From Paradevosia sp036499825 (GTDB lineage: Bacteria > Pseudomonadota > Alphaproteobacteria > Rhizobiales > Devosiaceae), in the NCBI GenBank assembly GCA_036499825.1, contig DASYCZ010000042.1:84973-148972 (forward strand): a DNA stretch of 64,000 bases, given 5' to 3'. The notes under the pieces were generated by a model that was not told the origin of the DNA, made no database searches, and worked only from the letters and a program-made list of their open reading frames with translations. A program made the position numbers and the translations under genes. Below are positions 27,613-35,972 of this stretch, piece after piece. Within the stretch, counting starts at the first letter, position 1. Each line of letters starts with the position of its first letter.

Positions 27613-28410
27613 TTACGCCGTTGGCAGCATGCCGCCATCCAGCCTCAAATTTGATCCGGTGATGTAGCCGGCCCTGGGGCTGGCCAGGAAGGCGATGGCG
27701 TCGGCGATTTCTTCCAGCGTGCCGACCCGGCCCAGTGGCACCTGCGCGAACATCGGCAGGACTTTGCGCTCGATCTCTTCCCAGCTTGCGTCCGCGGCAA
27801 GGCCCACGGCTTTGAAGCCGGTTTCGAGGCTGATGCTGCGAATTGTGCCGGGCGATACCGTGTTCACCGTCACCCCATCGGCCGCAACCGCTTTCGCCAT
27901 CGAGGCCGTCATGGCGATCATGGCGGCTTTTGCCGCCGAATAGTCGGGTCTTGCGGCTGGCGGCATCATGCCGGCCAGGCTGGAGATGTTGATGATCCGC
28001 CCCCATCTGGCCCGTCTCATGGGGGGCAGCAGCAATCTGACCACCCGGACGGCGGCCAGGACGTTTCGGTCATAGCCCGCCGCCCAGGTGGCGGGGCTTG
28101 TGTTGGTCCAGTCCTCGCTCCCGCCGGAGCCGCCGGCATTGTTGACCAGGATATCGATCGGCCCCACCAGGGCCTGTGCCTCACCCACCAGGCGCTCGAC
28201 ATCGGCATCGCTGGTGAGATCGCCCGTGACCGCATGGGCCCGGCCGCCCTCGGCCACGATTTCCGCCGCGACCCGCCCGGCTTTCGCTGCGTCACGCCCG
28301 TGGATGATGACGTGCGCCTGTTCGCGGGCGAGGCCGCGCGCGATCGCCTCGCCTATGCCCTTGCTGCTCCCGGTGACCAGTGCGGTCTTGCCTGCCAGTT
28401 TCAAATCCAT
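27613..28410 (-). CDS. SDR family oxidoreductase
   Basis: 265-residue classical short-chain dehydrogenase. The cofactor loop is TGSSKGIG, the structural motif DILVNNAG, the catalytic serine region INISSLAGM and the catalytic YSAAK; the end (GYITGSNLRLDGGM) is typical. The start is MDLKLAGKTALVTG at 28410, with AGGTGG 6 nt upstream; the frame is open to 28563, but that extension overlaps the divergent regulator and is not protein-like. It is divergent from the HxlR-type gene, which probably represses it. The substrate is unknown, and the Lys/Arg after the glycine motif suggests NADP(H). Confidence 0.93.
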   Translation of the reverse strand: MDLKLAGKTALVTGSSKGIGEAIARGLAREQAHVIIHGRDAAKAGRVAAEIVAEGGRAHAVTGDLTSDADVERLVGEAQALVGPIDILVNNAGGSGGSEDWTNTSPATWAAGYDRNVLAAVRVVRLLLPPMRRARWGRIINISSLAGMMPPAARPDYSAAKAAMIAMTASMAKAVAADGVTVNTVSPGTIRSISLETGFKAVGLAADASWEEIERKVLPMFAQVPLGRVGTLEEIADAIAFLASPRAGYITGSNLRLDGGMLPTA

Positions 28411-28419
28411 GTCATGCCA

Positions 28420-28449
28420 CCTATCTTGACGTGAGTTCGCATAGATAGG
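28420..28449. promoter_or_regulatory. Inverted repeat operator between SDR and HxlR genes
   Basis: CCTATCT (28420-28426) and AGATAGG (28443-28449) are exact inverse complements separated by 16 bp. They lie in the 46-bp gap between the two divergent start codons. The position fits autoregulated control by the HxlR-type protein. Confidence 0.65.
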
Positions 28450-28456
28450 CCGGCCG

Positions 28457-28834
28457 ATGACGCAGACAATTACGCACTTGAAAGTGCCTGTTGGTGACCA
28501 GGAACGCTCCGCCTGCCTTGGGCCCGATGGCTCGGCGGCGCATGTCGTGAGGGTCATGTCCATGATCGGCGGCCGCTGGAAGCTGCCGATCCTGTTCCGG
28601 CTCTACGAGCGCGCCAGATTGAGAAATTCGGAGTTCAAACGGGATATGCCCGGCGTTTCACAAAAAATGCTGACCCAGCATCTGCGCGAACTCGAGGATG
28701 ACGGGCTGGTGTCGCGGCATGATTTCGGCGAGCAGCCGCCCCGCGTCGAATATGCGCTGACCGATGCCCGCCTCGGCCTCATTCCCGTGCTGGCGGCAGC
28801 CAGGCGGTTTTCGGAAAACCACCCCAAAGGCTAG
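28457..28834 (+). CDS. HxlR family HTH regulator
   Basis: 125-residue winged-helix regulator. CLGPDGSAAHVVRVMSMIGG followed by RWKLPILFRLYERARLRNSEFKR in consecutive parts is the HxlR signature region. GVSQKMLTQHLRELEDDGLV is the recognition helix and wing entry. The single Cys20 in the N-terminal segment is the position used for redox or electrophile sensing in HxlR-type regulators such as HypR and YodB (family knowledge; not shown here). The divergent SDR gene with an inverted repeat in the shared promoter points to a quinone- or aldehyde-responsive pair. Confidence 0.92.
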   Translation: MTQTITHLKVPVGDQERSACLGPDGSAAHVVRVMSMIGGRWKLPILFRLYERARLRNSEFKRDMPGVSQKMLTQHLRELEDDGLVSRHDFGEQPPRVEYALTDARLGLIPVLAAARRFSENHPKG

Positions 28835-28910
28835 GGCGCTGGCCCGCTGGCCCTATTGAATCCAGGCCTCCCTCGTGCCCGCAGAGGCGGGCCAGAATCC
28901 CGCAACCGGC

Positions 28911-30215
28911 TCAAACCTCCGCCAGTTGCAGCCGGCCCCGCAACGTGCCGGCTTCCGGCTCGGCTTCGCGCAGGCCACGGGCGATGAGTTCGGGCAGGAC
29001 CAGGTCGTTGAAGCTTTGCAGGTCGCCGGGCATTACGGGCGCCATGATGTTGAAGCCGTCCGCCGCCTTGTTGTCGAACCAGTGCCGCATGACGTCCGCA
29101 ATGTCGGCGCCTGTGCCGACCGCCAGCAGGTGGCCGCGGCCGCTGGCCAGCCGCAGCAGCAATTGCCGCAGCGTCAGGCCATCGCGCCGGGCGATGCCGA
29201 CCAGGACCGCGACGCGGCTCTGGCTGGATTGATTGGCAGCCTGGTGGGCGATGCTGTCCGGCAGCGGCGCATCGAGATCGGCCTGGCCGAGATCGGCGCC
29301 GAGAAATTCTTCCAGCTTGGCCAGGACATGCTCGATGACCGCAAAGCCGTTCATTTCCATCAGCCGCTGCTCGGCGGCCTCTGGGGTTTGGGCGGCAATT
29401 GGCACGATGCCCGGAAAGATCAGCAGCTCGTCCGGGTTGCGGCCGGCCCGGGCCGCGCGGGCTTTCATGTCGGCGTAAAAGGCCTGGGCATCTTCCAGCG
29501 TCGCCTGCACGGTGAAAACGATATCGGCATGGCGGGCCGCGAAGGCGCGCCCGGCCTCCGAGGCGCCGGCCTGGGCCAAAAGCGGGCGGCCCTGGGGCGA
29601 GCGCGGCACGTTGAGCGGACCGGCGCTGCGAACGAACGGGCCCTCATGGGCGACGGCATGCACTTGTGCCGGGTCGAAATAGCGGCCGGTGCGCTTGTCG
29701 GGCCGGCGCGCATCGGCCTCCCAGCTGTCCCACAGCGCCATGGCGGCCTCCACCACATCGGTGGCCCTGGCATAACGCGCATCATGCTCGGGCATGGCGT
29801 CGAGGCCGAAATTGCCCGCCTCCAGTTCGTTGGAAGAGGTGACGATGTTCCAGCCGGCCCGGCCCTTGCTGATATGATCGAGCGAGGCGAAACGGCGGGC
29901 CAGGTGGAAGGGGTGGTCGAAACTCGTCGAGGCGGTGCCGATCAGCCCGATGCGGCTGGTGACGGCCGCCATCGCCGAGAGGATAACCAGCGGATCCATG
30001 GCGTCGGACAGATGCTTGTCGGCGCCTTTCTGCAGCGCCAGCACATCGCCCAGGAACAGGGCATCGAGCCCGGCACCCTCGGCGCGGCGGGCGATATCGA
30101 GCCAATAGGCGATATCGGTCGAGGCCAGCGCATCGCTTTCCGGCATGCGCCAGCCCGCCTCATGGCTGCCAAGCCCGAAGATCACTGCGTTGAGATGGAG
30201 GCGCCGCGCCCTCAT
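28911..30215 (-). CDS. LLM class flavin-dependent monooxygenase (NtaA/SnaA/DszA type)
   Basis: 434-residue TIM-barrel flavin monooxygenase that uses FMNH2 supplied by a separate reductase. RRLHLNAVIFGLGSHEAGWR, LDALFLGDVLALQ, GLIGTASTSFDHPFHLARRF, RAGWNIVTSSNELEAGNFG and RPLLAQAGASEAGRAFAARH are the usual motifs of the nitrilotriacetate/dibenzothiophene-sulfone monooxygenase group. Its ATG overlaps the stop of the substrate-binding protein gene by 4 bp (ATGA), so it is translationally coupled and belongs to the TPP-riboswitch operon. That implies a role in oxidising a thiamine-related heterocycle, possibly one imported by the ABC system. This is inference. No flavin reductase gene is adjacent. 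Confidence 0.9.
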   Translation of the reverse strand: MRARRLHLNAVIFGLGSHEAGWRMPESDALASTDIAYWLDIARRAEGAGLDALFLGDVLALQKGADKHLSDAMDPLVILSAMAAVTSRIGLIGTASTSFDHPFHLARRFASLDHISKGRAGWNIVTSSNELEAGNFGLDAMPEHDARYARATDVVEAAMALWDSWEADARRPDKRTGRYFDPAQVHAVAHEGPFVRSAGPLNVPRSPQGRPLLAQAGASEAGRAFAARHADIVFTVQATLEDAQAFYADMKARAARAGRNPDELLIFPGIVPIAAQTPEAAEQRLMEMNGFAVIEHVLAKLEEFLGADLGQADLDAPLPDSIAHQAANQSSQSRVAVLVGIARRDGLTLRQLLLRLASGRGHLLAVGTGADIADVMRHWFDNKAADGFNIMAPVMPGDLQSFNDLVLPELIARGLREAEPEAGTLRGRLQLAEV

Positions 30216-31243
30216 TTGGCGCTTTCCAGATAGGCGTTGCGGTAATAGGCGGAAAAATCGGGACGCTGGGTGACCGCATTGCCGTCCACGTCCTTGAGGA
30301 TGCCGGCGGCAAACAGGAAATTGCCCATCGCCGCCATCTTGGCCCCATCGATATTGCCGATGACCCCGTCAGTGGTTTGAAGGTAATGCCCGTCGATCAG
30401 GGCCTGCAGCGAAGCGCGAATGAGGGCGCGGTCGGTCAACACGTCGCTATTGGGGGCGATCAGCATGTCGGTGGCCTCATCGGGATGCGCGATGGCGAAG
30501 CCATAGCCGTCGCGCGTGGCCTTGAGGAAGGCGGCTGCGGTTTCGGGGTTGGCGTCGAGCCAGGCCCCGCTCGAGCCGATGAAGCTGGTATGCTGGTCGG
30601 GCACGCCGAAATCCGCATAGCGGAAGGTGCGCTGCGCCACATGGTCGAGTTCGGCCTTGACCCCTTCCCAGGTGGAAACCTCCAGCGTGAAATCGACGGC
30701 CCCATTGGCCAGCGCCTCATAGGCCGACGTGCCCAGCGTCACCGTTTCGAATGTGCCCTTGCCGCCGTCGTGACGGATGATGGTGCCGATAAGGGCATTT
30801 TCCCAATCGCTGCCGAACCCCCCATAGGTGCGGCCATCGAGATCCTTCGGCCGCTGCAGGTCGGTGCGGTCGGCATTGACCACCAGCCGGCCGGTCTCGG
30901 TCTGCACCAGCGCATAGGTGGCCACCAGGTCCGCCCCGGCGGTGCGCTGGGTGAAAAGGCCGATCGAGCCCAATATGCCGAAATTGGCGACCCCATTGGC
31001 CACCAGCGTGCCGGCAGCGGTGTCCCCATAGGGGAGGATCTGCACATCGAGCCCCGCCTGGGCGTAAAGCCCAAGGGTCTTGGCGACGAACAGGCCGATA
31101 TGGTTGGTGTTGGGTGTCCAGTCCAGCGCCACGGTCACCGGCGTGGGGGCCTGCTGCCCATTGGGGGCCTGTCCCATGGCGCGGGTGGTGGCCACAAGGC
31201 CGGCGGCAAGGCTCGCGGCAAGCATCTGGCGGCGGGTGAGCAT
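30212..31243 (-). CDS. thiY: ThiY-like ABC substrate-binding protein (NMT1/THI5 fold)
   Basis: 343-residue periplasmic binding protein. The N-terminus MLTRRQMLAASLAAGLVATT has twin arginines before a hydrophobic core, so export may use Tat. The mature start PVTVALDWTPNTNHIGLFVA is diagnostic of the THI5/NMT1-like family that binds formylaminopyrimidine and related thiamine precursors. FGSDWENALI and FTLEVSTWEGVKAEL follow the family pattern. The gene lies 3 bp downstream of the ATPase gene and overlaps the LLM gene. The pyrimidine ligand is assigned from the family, the YkoF neighbour and the TPP riboswitch; the exact ligand is not proven. Confidence 0.9.
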   Translation of the reverse strand: MLTRRQMLAASLAAGLVATTRAMGQAPNGQQAPTPVTVALDWTPNTNHIGLFVAKTLGLYAQAGLDVQILPYGDTAAGTLVANGVANFGILGSIGLFTQRTAGADLVATYALVQTETGRLVVNADRTDLQRPKDLDGRTYGGFGSDWENALIGTIIRHDGGKGTFETVTLGTSAYEALANGAVDFTLEVSTWEGVKAELDHVAQRTFRYADFGVPDQHTSFIGSSGAWLDANPETAAAFLKATRDGYGFAIAHPDEATDMLIAPNSDVLTDRALIRASLQALIDGHYLQTTDGVIGNIDGAKMAAMGNFLFAAGILKDVDGNAVTQRPDFSAYYRNAYLESAK

Positions 31244-31246
31244 GGA

Positions 31247-32008
31247 TCAGGTCCTCGGATCGTTCTGTGAAAGCAAGAGTGTGTTGAGGATATCGGCCTC
31301 GATGGCGCTGGCCTCGGGCGAGACGAGATCGCCACGCGGGCGCGGCAGCCGCACCTCGATCTGCCGCAGCACCCGGGCGGGCCGGCCGGTCAAAACGAAG
31401 ATGCGGTCCGAAAGGAACACCGCCTCGCGCACGTCATGGGTGATGAGCAGCGCCGTCCAGCGATGCCGCTCCCACATGGTTTGCAGCCAGCGCTGCATCT
31501 GGGTGCGGGTCAGGGCATCGAGCGCCCCGAACGGCTCGTCGAGCAGCAGCATGTCGCGTTCCTGCACCACGGTGCGCAATAGTGCCGCGCGCTGGCGCAT
31601 GCCGCCCGAAAGCTGGGCAGGGTAATGGTGCTCGAAGCCCCTAAGCCCGAATTCGGCGAACAGCGGGGCAACGCGTGCCCGCGCCTGTCGCCGCCCCATG
31701 CCCTGGACTTCAAGGCCGAGCGTGGTGTTGTCGATGATGTGCCGCCACGGCATCAGCGCATCGCGCTGCGGCATGAAGGCGAAGGGGCGCCGGGCGGCCG
31801 CCAGCGCGTCTCCATCGAAGGCGATGGTGCCGCCATCGGCATCGATACCGCCGGTCAGCAGCTTGAAAATCGTCGATTTGCCGGCGCCCGATGGCCCGAG
31901 GATTGAAACGAATTCGCCGGCCGAAACCGCTAGCGAGATATCGGCCAGGACCGGCAGGTCGCCGAAAGCCTTGCGCACGCCCTCCATCAAAAGCCGCGGC
32001 GCGCTCAT
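31247..32008 (-). CDS. thiZ: ThiZ-like ABC transporter ATPase
   Basis: 253-residue cytoplasmic ATPase of the nitrate/sulfonate/thiamine-precursor class. It has Walker A GPSGAGKS, Q-loop FMPQRDALMPWR, signature LSGGMRQR, Walker B LLLDEPFGALD and switch His in LLITHDVREA. The start is ATG at 32008, overlapping the permease stop (ATGA). The open frame upstream to 32437 merely shadows the permease and is discarded. It energises the importer formed with the genes at 32005 and 30212. Confidence 0.94.
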   Translation of the reverse strand: MSAPRLLMEGVRKAFGDLPVLADISLAVSAGEFVSILGPSGAGKSTIFKLLTGGIDADGGTIAFDGDALAAARRPFAFMPQRDALMPWRHIIDNTTLGLEVQGMGRRQARARVAPLFAEFGLRGFEHHYPAQLSGGMRQRAALLRTVVQERDMLLLDEPFGALDALTRTQMQRWLQTMWERHRWTALLITHDVREAVFLSDRIFVLTGRPARVLRQIEVRLPRPRGDLVSPEASAIEADILNTLLLSQNDPRT

Positions 32009-32805
32009 GGGCGCTTCGCCTTTTCGAGCCGGGCCCAGGGCATTGCGAGCCGCTGCACCCACACGGTCAGGCCGAACAGCACCAGGGTCAGCGTGGCGCT
32101 GACCAGCACGGCGGCAAGCACGAGATCGGGCCGGAAATTGTTCTTGGCGTTGAGAATGTAGATGCCCAGCCCTTTGGCGGCCCCGGCATATTCGGCAAAG
32201 ATCGCCCCCACCACCGCATAGGTGATCGAGATGCGCAGCCCCGCGAAAAAATACGGCAGCGCGGAGGGAAGGCGCGCCAGAAGAAAGATCCGCCCCCTGG
32301 TGGCGCCCATCGAGGCCAGCAGCGCCTCGATATCCTTGTCGGCGCTCGCATAGCCCTCCGCCAGCGCCACCAGCATGGGAAAGAAGGTGACCAGCGCCAC
32401 CAGCATGATCTTGGGCACGAGCCCGAAGCCGAACCACAACACCACCAGCGGCGCTATGGCGACGAGCGGCAGGGTCTGGCTGATGATGAAGACCGGAAAC
32501 AGCGCCCGCCGCAGCGGCTGGAAGAAATCGACCAGAATCGACAGGCAGAACGCCGCCATGAGCGATGTGGCGAAGCCGAAGAGCGTCGCCCGGATGGTGG
32601 GCACGGCATTGTCGAGCAGCGCCTGGCGCTGGGCGAACAGCTGCACGACAACCCGCGACGGGGCGGGGAGCGTCGTGGGCGATATCCCCGAGGCCCGCGC
32701 ATAGACCTCCCAGGCGAGAACGATGAGGCCGACCAGCAGGCTGGCCGGGCCGATACGGCTGAGGATCAGGGCGAGCGCGCTGAGGGCGGCGATGGGGCGG
32801 GGCAT
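32005..32805 (-). CDS. thiX: ThiX-like ABC transporter permease
   Basis: 266-residue inner-membrane permease with about six hydrophobic segments. The EAA-loop region (EALLASMGATRGRIFLLARL, then PSALPYFFAGLRIS) places it in the SsuC/TauC/ThiX group. VYARASGISPTTLPAPSRVV near the N-terminus is the usual periplasmic entry. It overlaps the ATPase gene by 4 bp and follows the YkoF-like gene by 40 bp in one operon. It should form the homodimeric channel of the thiamine-precursor importer. Confidence 0.93.
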   Translation of the reverse strand: MPRPIAALSALALILSRIGPASLLVGLIVLAWEVYARASGISPTTLPAPSRVVVQLFAQRQALLDNAVPTIRATLFGFATSLMAAFCLSILVDFFQPLRRALFPVFIISQTLPLVAIAPLVVLWFGFGLVPKIMLVALVTFFPMLVALAEGYASADKDIEALLASMGATRGRIFLLARLPSALPYFFAGLRISITYAVVGAIFAEYAGAAKGLGIYILNAKNNFRPDLVLAAVLVSATLTLVLFGLTVWVQRLAMPWARLEKAKRP

Positions 32806-32845
32806 GGGGAAACTCGATGCGTGCGGGAACGGCTGCGGGCGCTTT

Positions 32846-33454
32846 TCAGCGCGGCGTGGGGCTGTTCGCCGATACCGTAAGATCGATGGTCACGTGCCCC
32901 TCGGGCGGCCCGAACTGGCAGAACGCCGCCTCGAGCGCGGCAAAGACCGGGCCCGCATCGCCGGCCAGCCGCGTGCAGAAATGCTTGGAGCGCTCGAAGA
33001 TGCCGGATTCTTTTAGGAAATCGATGGCGCCGTAGATCTCGTCCATGTGGTGGTTCGTGCCCATCACATAAAGCGAGAACTGCGCATCGATCCGCATGCC
33101 GGTTAGGGGACTTGCCGCCACGGCGCCGAGCGCCGCGGCCTTGCGCTCATCGAGCGGTGTGGCCGGGCCGCCGAAATGGGCCGAATTGCAGATCGCCTCG
33201 TCCGGTTCGCCGGGGCAGCCGCGCGAAATCGCCGCCGAGAGCACGCAGTGCCTGCCGCTCTCGGCGCTGGCGACGAAGAGGTCGCGCATGGCCGGGAACA
33301 GCACTTCGGGCGGGCCCACCATGAGCGTCGAGATGTCATCGGTCTCGATGCGCAGCCGGTCCCGATAGGGATCGAGCGCCGAAAGCGCGCGCATGATGAT
33401 GCCGACGAAATCGTCGGCCATCGGGTAAAGGGAAATCTGTGCGCCGGAAAACAT
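32846..33454 (-). CDS. YkoF-like thiamine/HMP-binding protein
   Basis: 202-residue cytoplasmic protein with two related ferredoxin-like halves. The first half begins SGAQISLYPMADDFVGIIMR and the second RIDAQFSLYVMGTNHHMDEI; this duplicated pattern (AQxSLYPM ... ) is the YkoF fold, whose Bacillus member binds thiamine and is linked to hydroxymethylpyrimidine uptake. It is the first gene after the TPP riboswitch, and the only sequence between the aptamer end and its ATG is about 10 nt. It may deliver or sense the pyrimidine moiety. It is co-transcribed with thiXZY. Confidence 0.93.
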   Translation of the reverse strand: MFSGAQISLYPMADDFVGIIMRALSALDPYRDRLRIETDDISTLMVGPPEVLFPAMRDLFVASAESGRHCVLSAAISRGCPGEPDEAICNSAHFGGPATPLDERKAAALGAVAASPLTGMRIDAQFSLYVMGTNHHMDEIYGAIDFLKESGIFERSKHFCTRLAGDAGPVFAALEAAFCQFGPPEGHVTIDLTVSANSPTPR

Positions 33455-33464
33455 CGCCCGCCTC

Positions 33465-33546
33465 GCTCCGCTGGTATTACCCAGATCAGCTATAGGGTCC
33501 GAAAGCTTACGCCCCCATCTCAGCCCCGGCCATACGGAGCACCCCT
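33465..33546 (-). promoter_or_regulatory. TPP riboswitch (THI element)
   Basis: Read on the minus strand, the leader contains GGGGTGC, then GGCTGAGATGG, then ACCCTATAGCTGATCTGGGT and AATACCAGCGGAG. These are the conserved pyrimidine-sensor and pyrophosphate-sensor helices of the TPP aptamer, in the right order and spacing. Only ~10 nt separate the 3' end from the YkoF-like start codon and no terminator hairpin fits in between. Control is therefore most likely translational, by sequestering the GAGG ribosome site. Confidence 0.96.
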
Positions 33547-33692
33547 GTGGATAGGGTGCTTAAACCACAGGCCCGATGGTTTTGGAAGGGTGTCGTGGGA
33601 TGGGTGAGGGGGGGAAGTAATCGATATTGTGGGTGGAACGACGAACCCGCTCTGAACCGCCTCGGATGGCAGGCACGATCCGTGCATTTTCC

Positions 33693-34375
33693 GCGGGGTC
33701 ATCCCGGCGGAGGCCGGGATCCATGCGGGGAGCGCCCCACACGCTGGATGCATCGGCAAGCCACGGACATGGATTCCGGCCTCCGCCGGAATGACCCGGT
33801 GGGGAGGGAGGGGCTGGAGCCGCTGATATCGATGCTCGCAGTCAGGTCCCTTCGCCCCTCTGGGGAGAAGGTGGCCCGCAGGGCCGGATGAGGGGTTGCG
33901 CTGAAGTCTCCGTTGTGGCGCGAACCGCAACACCAGGGATGCTAAGAACTCAGCACCCCTCACCCGACGCTATCGCGTCGACCTCTCCCCAGGGGGCGAG
34001 GTGGCCGAGAGATTGGGGGTCGCTGCCACGCGTCTGGCCATTCGAGCGTAGCTCTCATGGCCTTCTCACCTCCAATCCGCCTGCGGCGAAACGGTTCGAA
34101 GTTCCGGGAGAGGTGGCTGAGAGGCCTGTGGGTAGCAGGCAAAATCTGTCCATTTCCGCGGAGTCATCCCGGCGAAGGCCGGGATCCATGCGGGGAGCGC
34201 CCCACACGCTGGATGCATCGGCAAGCCACGGACATGGATTCCGGCCTCCGCCGGAATGACCCCCGTGGGGAAGGAGGGGGCTTGCAGCGGACGAAAATTG
34301 GAATGAGTCTCATCCGAAATATCGGTGGCGCCGCTACCCTCACCCGCCGCTTATGCGTCGACCTCTCCGGGAGGT
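33693..34375. repeat. Composite A-B-A-B repeat island
   Basis: Family A copy (33693-33801), family B block (33835-34125), second family A copy (34158-34266) and a short family B end with TATGCGTCGACCTCTCC. The two family A copies share their centres (GCGCCCCACACGCTGGATGC). No gene is supported in 33547-34399. Confidence 0.85.
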
Positions 34376-34399
34376 CGGCTGACCTCCAGGAGGTTTGGA

Positions 34400-34930
34400 A
34401 TGCTGGAACTGAAGCATGGCTTGAACTACCTGATCGAATACCAGCCGGATTGGGCGGAGGCGTTCAGGATTGAAGCGGAGCGCATCAGGCGCGCCCTCGG
34501 GCCTTTGGCCAAGGGCGTTGAACACTATGGCTCAACCTCGGTTGCGGGCATGCGGGCAAAGCCCATCCTGGACATTCTGGTCGGCGTTTCCCCGCTTGGC
34601 CTCTGGGAACGGTGCCAAGCCCCATTGGAGGAGTTGGGATACGACTACGCCGCGCATGCGGGCGTTGCGGGACATTTCATTTTCGGAAAGGGGCGCGATA
34701 GCAGCGAACGCACGCATCTGCTCCACATCGTAGAGTTCGAGGGCCCCTCCTGGGTTTCCAACCTGCAATTGCGGGACGCCTTGAGGCAGGATGCAAATCT
34801 TCGCCAACGCTACATGGCCACAAAGGACGCCGCGATTGCCGCCGCTCCAACCGGCCGGGCACAATACAACGACTTGAAACGGGAGTTTATTGCCACGGTG
34901 AAGGCCGCACTTGCGGGGCAAGCCAAGTGA
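34400..34930 (+). CDS. GrpB family (UPF0157) nucleotidyltransferase-like protein
   Basis: 176-residue member of the GrpB/UPF0157 family, a nucleotidyltransferase-like fold related to CoaE C-terminal extensions. IEYQPDWAEAFRIEAERIRR, VEHYGSTSVAGMRAKPILDI and LVGVSP are the family core: GSTSV is the active-site-like turn and the Asp of ILDILV the second acidic residue. The ATG at 34400 has a perfect AGGAGG 6 nt upstream, which excludes the longer frame starting in the repeat at 34325. It is co-transcribed with the 34927 gene. Biological role unknown. Confidence 0.92.
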   Translation: MLELKHGLNYLIEYQPDWAEAFRIEAERIRRALGPLAKGVEHYGSTSVAGMRAKPILDILVGVSPLGLWERCQAPLEELGYDYAAHAGVAGHFIFGKGRDSSERTHLLHIVEFEGPSWVSNLQLRDALRQDANLRQRYMATKDAAIAAAPTGRAQYNDLKREFIATVKAALAGQAK

Positions 34931-35298
34931 GCGGTGGGGTAGTGCTTCGACGGGAAATCAGCCCGGACGGCCTGACGTTTCTCGTCGAGCGGTGCGGCCC
35001 GACCATCATCATGAAGTTTGAGGGAGCAGGATGGCATCTCCACCCCGAATTGCTACCACGCTTCGACGGTGATCCGGAGCGAACCGCTATGTCGGTGGTC
35101 GATGACCTGGTCGCCAACCGCATACTGATGCTGCGCGAAACGGATGTTGAGGGACCGTATTGGTCGTTGCTGGCTGACATTGCGCTCGAACAGTCGCTGC
35201 TTGGCCCCAACGAGACCCTGAACATCCGGACCTGGCACGGCGAGCGTGTCGAGGCGGAAGATCTGACGAGCGGCAAGCGCGATTACTGTCCGCTGTAA
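34927..35298 (+). CDS. Hypothetical protein, 123 residues
   Basis: Unrecognised soluble protein. It starts with GTG at 34927, overlapping the GrpB-family stop (GTGA), so translation is coupled. Notable segments are FEGAGWHLHPELLPRFDGDP, a Trp/His-rich central region (GPYWSLLADIALEQSLLGPN) and the C-terminal KRDYCPL. The composition and size resemble immunity-type proteins, but no family is assigned. The neighbour relation suggests a two-gene unit with the GrpB-like enzyme. Confidence 0.72.
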   Translation: MSGGVVLRREISPDGLTFLVERCGPTIIMKFEGAGWHLHPELLPRFDGDPERTAMSVVDDLVANRILMLRETDVEGPYWSLLADIALEQSLLGPNETLNIRTWHGERVEAEDLTSGKRDYCPL

Positions 35299-35340
35299 GT
35301 GCGATTGTAAGGTTTGCCGAATGACAGGAACGAGGCCGGA

Positions 35341-35800
35341 TGCGCCTTTTCCCGGGAGTCATCCCGGCCGCTCCATCGCCCCGAATCCGGTGGCTATTTC
35401 CTCACCCACGAAACCCGCGGTTCTTGTCCCCCCCGCCCCTCTGGGGACTTCGATGCCGTTCCGCCAGAGGCGGAGCAGGCGCCCCGGTGGGGCGGCAAGC
35501 TTCTCGCAGGCATGTGGCCCTGTTCCCTTGTCCGGATCGTGCCTCCGGTCCCCTCGCCCCTCTGGGGAGAGGGGGGCCCGAAGGGCGGGTGAGGGGTTGC
35601 GCTGAAGTCTCTGTTGTAGCGTGAACTGCGATATCAGGGATGCTGAGAACTCCGCACCCCTCACCCGCCGCTATCGCGTCGACCTCTCCCCAAAGGGGCG
35701 AGGTGACGGAGAGATCGGCGATCGTTGCGCTTGCACCCGGCGCTGGATAGAGACGGCCCGCCACGGACATGGATTCCGGCCTCCGCCGGAATGACCCGAG
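35341..35800. repeat. Composite family A/B repeat island
   Basis: A degraded family A left arm (35350), a family B block with AACCCGCGGTTCTTGTCCCC, CCCTCGCCCCTCTGGGGAGA and TATCGCGTCGACCTCTCCCC, and a family A right half (35741-35800). 35800-35972 is otherwise plain intergenic sequence with no recognised element. Confidence 0.8.
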
Positions 35801-35972
35801 GGGTGGTGGGCCCCTCTGGGCCTTTGCCCCTTCATGAAAGTTCCCATTCGACCAAAATGCTGCCGACAGCCATTCAGGGATGGGAAGGGATTGGTCTGCT
35901 TTTCTTAAAATATCGTGGGCAGGCCTGATCGCCGTTGCGCTGGCATGACGGCCGCTGCCGGGGGAAGATACT

